DNA of 64,000 nucleotides, from NCBI RefSeq assembly GCF_004340665.1, contig NZ_SLWO01000007.1, positions 137,720 through 201,719 of the forward strand, given 5' to 3'. The DNA is from Pedobacter psychrotolerans (GTDB lineage: Bacteria > Bacteroidota > Bacteroidia > Sphingobacteriales > Sphingobacteriaceae). Below the pieces are notes generated by a model. That model saw only the letters and a program-made list of their open reading frames with translations, was not told where the DNA came from and did no database searches. Within the stretch, counting starts at the first letter, position 1. Each line of letters begins with the position of its first letter. A program made the position numbers and the translations under genes. Below are positions 60,618 to 64,000 of the stretch, piece by piece.

Positions 60618-61766
60618 TTAACTCAATTCGTTTTTATTTCTTAATGCATAGATGCTTAAAGCAATTCCTCCGATTACCAGAAAAGTTGAAATCATTTCTG
60701 CCTGGGTAAATGACAATCCAAATACGTGGTACTTAGAGTTTACACGAATCAATTCGATACAAAAACGTTCAATTCCATTCAAAATCATATAAATCCCAAA
60801 CATCAATCCAGGAGCTTTTATTTTATCTCGGATGCTCCACAAGAAGGCAAAAAGAATTAAGCATACAATTACTTCATATATAGGTGTGGGATAAACTCCC
60901 TGAGCCAACTCGTTACAAAATTTACCTGTGCAGCCAGAAATAGGAATCCCCTCGCCCACTACATTGTTCGGATAAGTATACGACCATAACCAATCTGGTA
61001 ACCAAGAGAAAGGTTTTGGATTTGAATTCACAATTCCCCAGTCCCCATCTCCAGATAAATGACAGCCAATACGTCCAACGGCGTAAGCCAGCATCATTCC
61101 CGGACCGCCTACATCTAGCATATGTAAAGGCTTTATTCCATTTTTCTTTGCAATGATAAGTACAGCTGCCCCGCCACAAATTAATCCGCCATAAAAGGTT
61201 AAACCACTGAATGAAAGTAAACGTTCAATTGGATGTTGTACAAAATCATCCCAATATTCTAAGTTATCGAAAAACTTGGCACCCAAAAAACCCCAGATTG
61301 CGGCCCACACAATGAGATTGCTCATGAGCTGGTAAGGATGTATGGTTACTTTTGTTTCTTTAGGTGCATCTAATTTATATTTATCTTTTTCCTTATAATC
61401 CCAATAGGCAAACAGGGCGGCAAATAGTAAACCACCGATCACGTTTCCTTTAGCAGACATTAGAACGGATTGCGCATCGCTTACAAATAATGAATAGTTT
61501 AACAAGGCATATACCAGTTTATAGCCTATTAAAAATCCAAACAGCGCATTCATAATAAGCTCAGAAGTGGTAGCAGGCTTTCCAACTACCACCGTTTTAG
61601 TGATGGGATGAAGAATGCCTAATGCTTCTTTCCGCTGTAATTCTTTGGTAAAAGCCCAATACCCAGCAACAAAGGCTAGCGCTACAAAAACACCAAAAGT
61701 ATTAAACGGCAATGGCAGGTTAATGCCAAATAAATATTCTAAAAAATGGGAGACGGTAGGAAACAT
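60618..61766 (-). CDS. lgt: Prolipoprotein diacylglyceryl transferase
   Basis: 382-residue inner-membrane enzyme that attaches diacylglycerol to lipobox cysteines, the first step in making the many lipoproteins seen in this window. About seven helices. The signature GRIGCHLSGDGDWGI (near residue 236) and GLTFYGGLICGG are present. An N-terminal extension and loops (about 80 residues more than the E. coli enzyme) are usual for Bacteroidota. It follows the inositol phosphatase gene in position, same strand. Confidence 0.93.
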   Translation of the reverse strand: MFPTVSHFLEYLFGINLPLPFNTFGVFVALAFVAGYWAFTKELQRKEALGILHPITKTVVVGKPATTSELIMNALFGFLIGYKLVYALLNYSLFVSDAQSVLMSAKGNVIGGLLFAALFAYWDYKEKDKYKLDAPKETKVTIHPYQLMSNLIVWAAIWGFLGAKFFDNLEYWDDFVQHPIERLLSFSGLTFYGGLICGGAAVLIIAKKNGIKPLHMLDVGGPGMMLAYAVGRIGCHLSGDGDWGIVNSNPKPFSWLPDWLWSYTYPNNVVGEGIPISGCTGKFCNELAQGVYPTPIYEVIVCLILFAFLWSIRDKIKAPGLMFGIYMILNGIERFCIELIRVNSKYHVFGLSFTQAEMISTFLVIGGIALSIYALRNKNELS

Positions 61767-61835
61767 ACAAATAATTTGTTGCGAAGATAGGAAAGAAAGC
61801 TGAAAGGCTAAAGCGGAAAGACTAAAGGCAAATTA

Positions 61836-62410
61836 GATTGCTTCGTCGTGCCTCCTCGCAAGGACGATCTGCCTCAAAACCCGTCATTGCGAAGCAGACT
61901 CTCCATCTGCTGAAGCAATCTCCTTCTTAGGTTCCGAAAGTAGATTAATCGGTCGTGCATACTCTGAAGAAGATCTATTAGAAAAATCGTCTTCCTGAAC
62001 TGTTTCAGTATCTGATCTAAATAGATGCTGAAATAAATTCAGCATGACGAATCGATTAAAAATACCTATTAAAAACCTTCGTAGATTTAGTTAAATAGAT
62101 TGCTTCGTCGTGCCTCCTCGCAATGACTATTCTCCTTAAAATCCGTCATTGCGAATCAGATTCTTCATCTGCTGAAGCAATCTCCTTCGTAGGTTCCGCA
62201 AAGTAGATTAATCGGTCGTGCATACTCTAAAGAAGATCTACTAGATGAATCGTCTTCCTGAACTTGTTTCAGGATCTGATCTAAAAAGGTGCTGAACTGA
62301 ATTCAGCATGACGATTTGATTAAGGAATGCCTGCATTTACGAAAAGTCGTCCTCCTGAATTTGTTTCAAGATCTTATCCGAATAGGCGCCGAACTAATTC
62401 AGCATGATAA
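61836..62410. repeat. 262-bp tandem repeat, two full copies and a partial third
   Basis: Copy 1 begins GATTGCTTCGTCGTGCC at 61836 and copy 2 at 62098. Both contain CCTCCTCGCAA, CGTCATTGCGAA, TTAATCGGTCGTGCATACTC and CTGAACT(T)GTTTCAG. A shorter third begins near 62340 (CGTCCTCCTGAATTTG). These are the extragenic repeat cores of the genome joined in a larger unit. The stretch 61767-62419 shows nothing coding. Confidence 0.85.
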
Positions 62411-62419
62411 TTTAAAATA

Positions 62420-63742
62420 CTAATGATGCGCGTAAACTGTTTCCAATTCAGCTACTTCAACTTCACCTTCAGGCGTCATTTCTAGTAATTTAACTGCTTT
62501 GAGTTCATTTACCATAATAGGATCATACTTTGCACGTACCTTAACATAGTTTTTAGTAAAACCATGCATATAACCCATTTTTTGATCGGCTTCAAAAAGC
62601 ACTTCAGCATCAGTACCAATCTGTGATTGATAAAAAGCACGACGTTTTTTATCAGAAAGAATGTGCAACATTTTACTTCTTTCATTCCGTTCACTACCGG
62701 TTACTACGCCTTTCATATCAGCCGCAGCAGTAAGTTCTCGTTCAGAATAGGTAAATACATGCAAATAAGAAATATCCAGTTGATTTAAGAACTGATAGGT
62801 ATCCAGAAAATCTTCCTTTGTTTCACCAGGGAAGCCTACAATTACATCGACACCGATACAGCAATGTGGCATCACTGATTTAATTTTTGCCACACGTTCC
62901 ACATAAAGATCAGTACGATAACGACGACGCATTAAACCTAGAATCTTATCAGAACCAGATTGTAAGGGAATATGAAAATGAGGTACAAATCGCTTTGAAG
63001 CTGCTACAAATTCGATAATTTCATTACTTAAAAGATTGGGTTCGATAGATGAAATTCGGATTCTTTCAATTCCTTCTACTTCATCCAGGGTCTTAACCAA
63101 ATCAAAAAACTTATCTTCACGGGTACCATTTCGGATTCCAAAATCGCCCAGATTAACTCCGGTAAGTACAATTTCCTTCACACCACTTTCAGCAATCATT
63201 TTTGCCCGGTTGACTACGTTTTCGATGGTATCGCTACGGCTTGCCCCCCGTGCTAAAGGAATAGTGCAATAGGTGCAGGGATAATCACATCCATCCTGAA
63301 CCTTTAAAAAAGTACGCGTTCTGTCGCCAATAGAATAAGAGGCGATAAAATTATGGTTTACCTTTTCTATATTTTGCTGATGAACCACCGCTTTTGGCTG
63401 TTTGGTTAAATCAGTGATATACTCAACAATTCTGAATTTTTCAGCAGCACCCAAAACCATGTCTACACCTTCAATTCCTGCAATTTCCTGTGGTTTTAAC
63501 TGGGCGTAACACCCAACAATAGTGACAAAAGCGTTTGGAGAGTATTTTAAGGCTTCCTTAACAACCTTACGGCATTTTTTATCGGCATGATCAGTAACTG
63601 AACAGGTATTGATTACATATACATCAGCTTGATCTTGAAATTCTACCACAGCATACCCCGCATCGGTGAATAATCGACCAATTGTTGAAGTTTCAGAGAA
63701 ATTTAATTTACAACCTAATGTATAAAATGCGACCTTTTTCAT
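62420..63742 (-). CDS. mtaB: tRNA methylthiotransferase MtaB (t6A37 modification)
   Basis: 440-residue radical-SAM enzyme adding a methylthio group to t6A at tRNA position 37. The UPF0004 N-terminal cysteines are in YTLGCKLNFSETS, NTCSVTDHADKKC and VGCYAQLK, and the radical-SAM cluster is CDYPCTYCTIP near 150. The TRAM domain is at the C-terminus. Complete; all six cluster cysteines present. The next gene upstream is the UbiX-like gene at the window edge. Confidence 0.93.
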   Translation of the reverse strand: MKKVAFYTLGCKLNFSETSTIGRLFTDAGYAVVEFQDQADVYVINTCSVTDHADKKCRKVVKEALKYSPNAFVTIVGCYAQLKPQEIAGIEGVDMVLGAAEKFRIVEYITDLTKQPKAVVHQQNIEKVNHNFIASYSIGDRTRTFLKVQDGCDYPCTYCTIPLARGASRSDTIENVVNRAKMIAESGVKEIVLTGVNLGDFGIRNGTREDKFFDLVKTLDEVEGIERIRISSIEPNLLSNEIIEFVAASKRFVPHFHIPLQSGSDKILGLMRRRYRTDLYVERVAKIKSVMPHCCIGVDVIVGFPGETKEDFLDTYQFLNQLDISYLHVFTYSERELTAAADMKGVVTGSERNERSKMLHILSDKKRRAFYQSQIGTDAEVLFEADQKMGYMHGFTKNYVKVRAKYDPIMVNELKAVKLLEMTPEGEVEVAELETVYAHH

Positions 63743-63838
63743 TGAGCCTGCAAAGATAAGAAATAAGTTCGAAGTTGTCAGTTTCGTATTTGGAGAACTG
63801 ACAAATCATAGACGAAGAATAAGGAATTCCGAAAAGGG

Positions 63839-64000
63839 TTATTTTTCTTGCCAGCGATAACTTTGTTGCTCAAAACCAGCCAAATCCAATACCCTGCTAA
63901 TTACCGTACCCGCTACTTCTTCAATGCTTTTAGGCAAACTATAAAACGATGGGTTTGCCGGACAAATGATTCCTCCAGCTTCAGTTACGGTTTTCATATT
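63839..64000 (-). CDS. UbiX-like flavin prenyltransferase, 3' end only
   Basis: The last 52 residues of a frame running off the right edge: VTEAGGIICPANPSFYSLP and IEEVAGTVISRVLDLAG, ending QSYRWQEK. The block GGIICPANPSFY and the helical end are characteristic of UbiX/Pad1 flavin prenyltransferases, which make prenylated FMN for UbiD-type decarboxylases. Start and the FMN loop are outside the window. Confidence 0.75.
   Translation of the reverse strand, partial: NMKTVTEAGGIICPANPSFYSLPKSIEEVAGTVISRVLDLAGFEQQSYRWQEK

Overview
The window looks like a chromosome segment from a Bacteroidota species close to Pedobacter (Sphingobacteriaceae). Promoter -7 boxes follow the Bacteroidota pattern TAnnTTTG, and Shine-Dalgarno sites are mostly absent. 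Typical family content includes a TonB-dependent receptor with a carboxypeptidase-like N-terminal domain, a GOB-like subclass B3 metallo-beta-lactamase, DUF4296, DUF3526 and DUF6428 proteins, a PafA-type phosphatase and an IntDOT-like integrase. No rRNA, CRISPR array or insertion-sequence transposase was seen.

Left host flank (1-15446). A GOB-like metallo-beta-lactamase is followed by a plus-strand operon: a His/Cys-rich small protein, an ABC ATPase, a TonB receptor and two DUF3526 permeases. A five-copy 101-bp tandem repeat comes next, then a secreted GH2 beta-galactosidase, a type II NADH dehydrogenase, a lipoprotein and an outer-membrane barrel protein.

Integrated element (about 15447-42214, 26.8 kb). 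A 17-bp copy of the 3' end of tRNA-Lys(UUU) sits at 15447-15463, and the intact tRNA is at 42199-42271 with a tyrosine integrase just inside it. The native tRNA terminator was left behind at the far (left) end. The element carries an excisionase-like gene, MobC, a relaxase and structured DNA that could be oriT. It has no coupling protein or type IV secretion genes, so it is probably an integrative mobilizable element. Its cargo is an arsenic operon (arsR, DUF6428, arsN1-like, arsC, acr3, arsO, a PafA-like phosphatase, two metallophosphoesterases), a YnfA-family gene, a SWIM-SNF2 helicase overlapping a HEPN/nucleotidyltransferase-like gene, a RelE-type toxin-antitoxin pair, an XRE regulator, and an ion/fluoride group (NhaA, SulP, a CLC resembling the fluoride subclass, and an accessory enolase, the enzyme fluoride inhibits).

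Right host flank (42272-64000). It holds an Hsp70-like protein, both subunits of a 3-oxoacid CoA-transferase, MutS2, DUF4296, YggS, a GNAT enzyme, aspartate kinase, a THUMP-like methyltransferase, a cold-shock protein and a 1-Cys peroxiredoxin. A small stress-type regulon follows: an ECF sigma factor, a membrane-anchored trypsin-like protease with an anti-sigma-like N-terminus, and three tandem copies of a 72-73 residue lipoprotein. The sigma gene and all three lipoprotein genes share the promoter GGGTTAC(C/T)-N14-G(T/C)ATTAA, which suggests one autoregulated regulon. PurB, an Nfu-type Fe-S scaffold, inositol monophosphatase, Lgt, a 262-bp tandem repeat, MtaB and the 3' end of a UbiX-like gene complete the window.

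The observations most worth following up are the ECF promoter set, the SNF2-HEPN pair, the enolase-CLC unit, the phosphatase-containing arsenic operon, and the nested inverted-repeat block before mobC.
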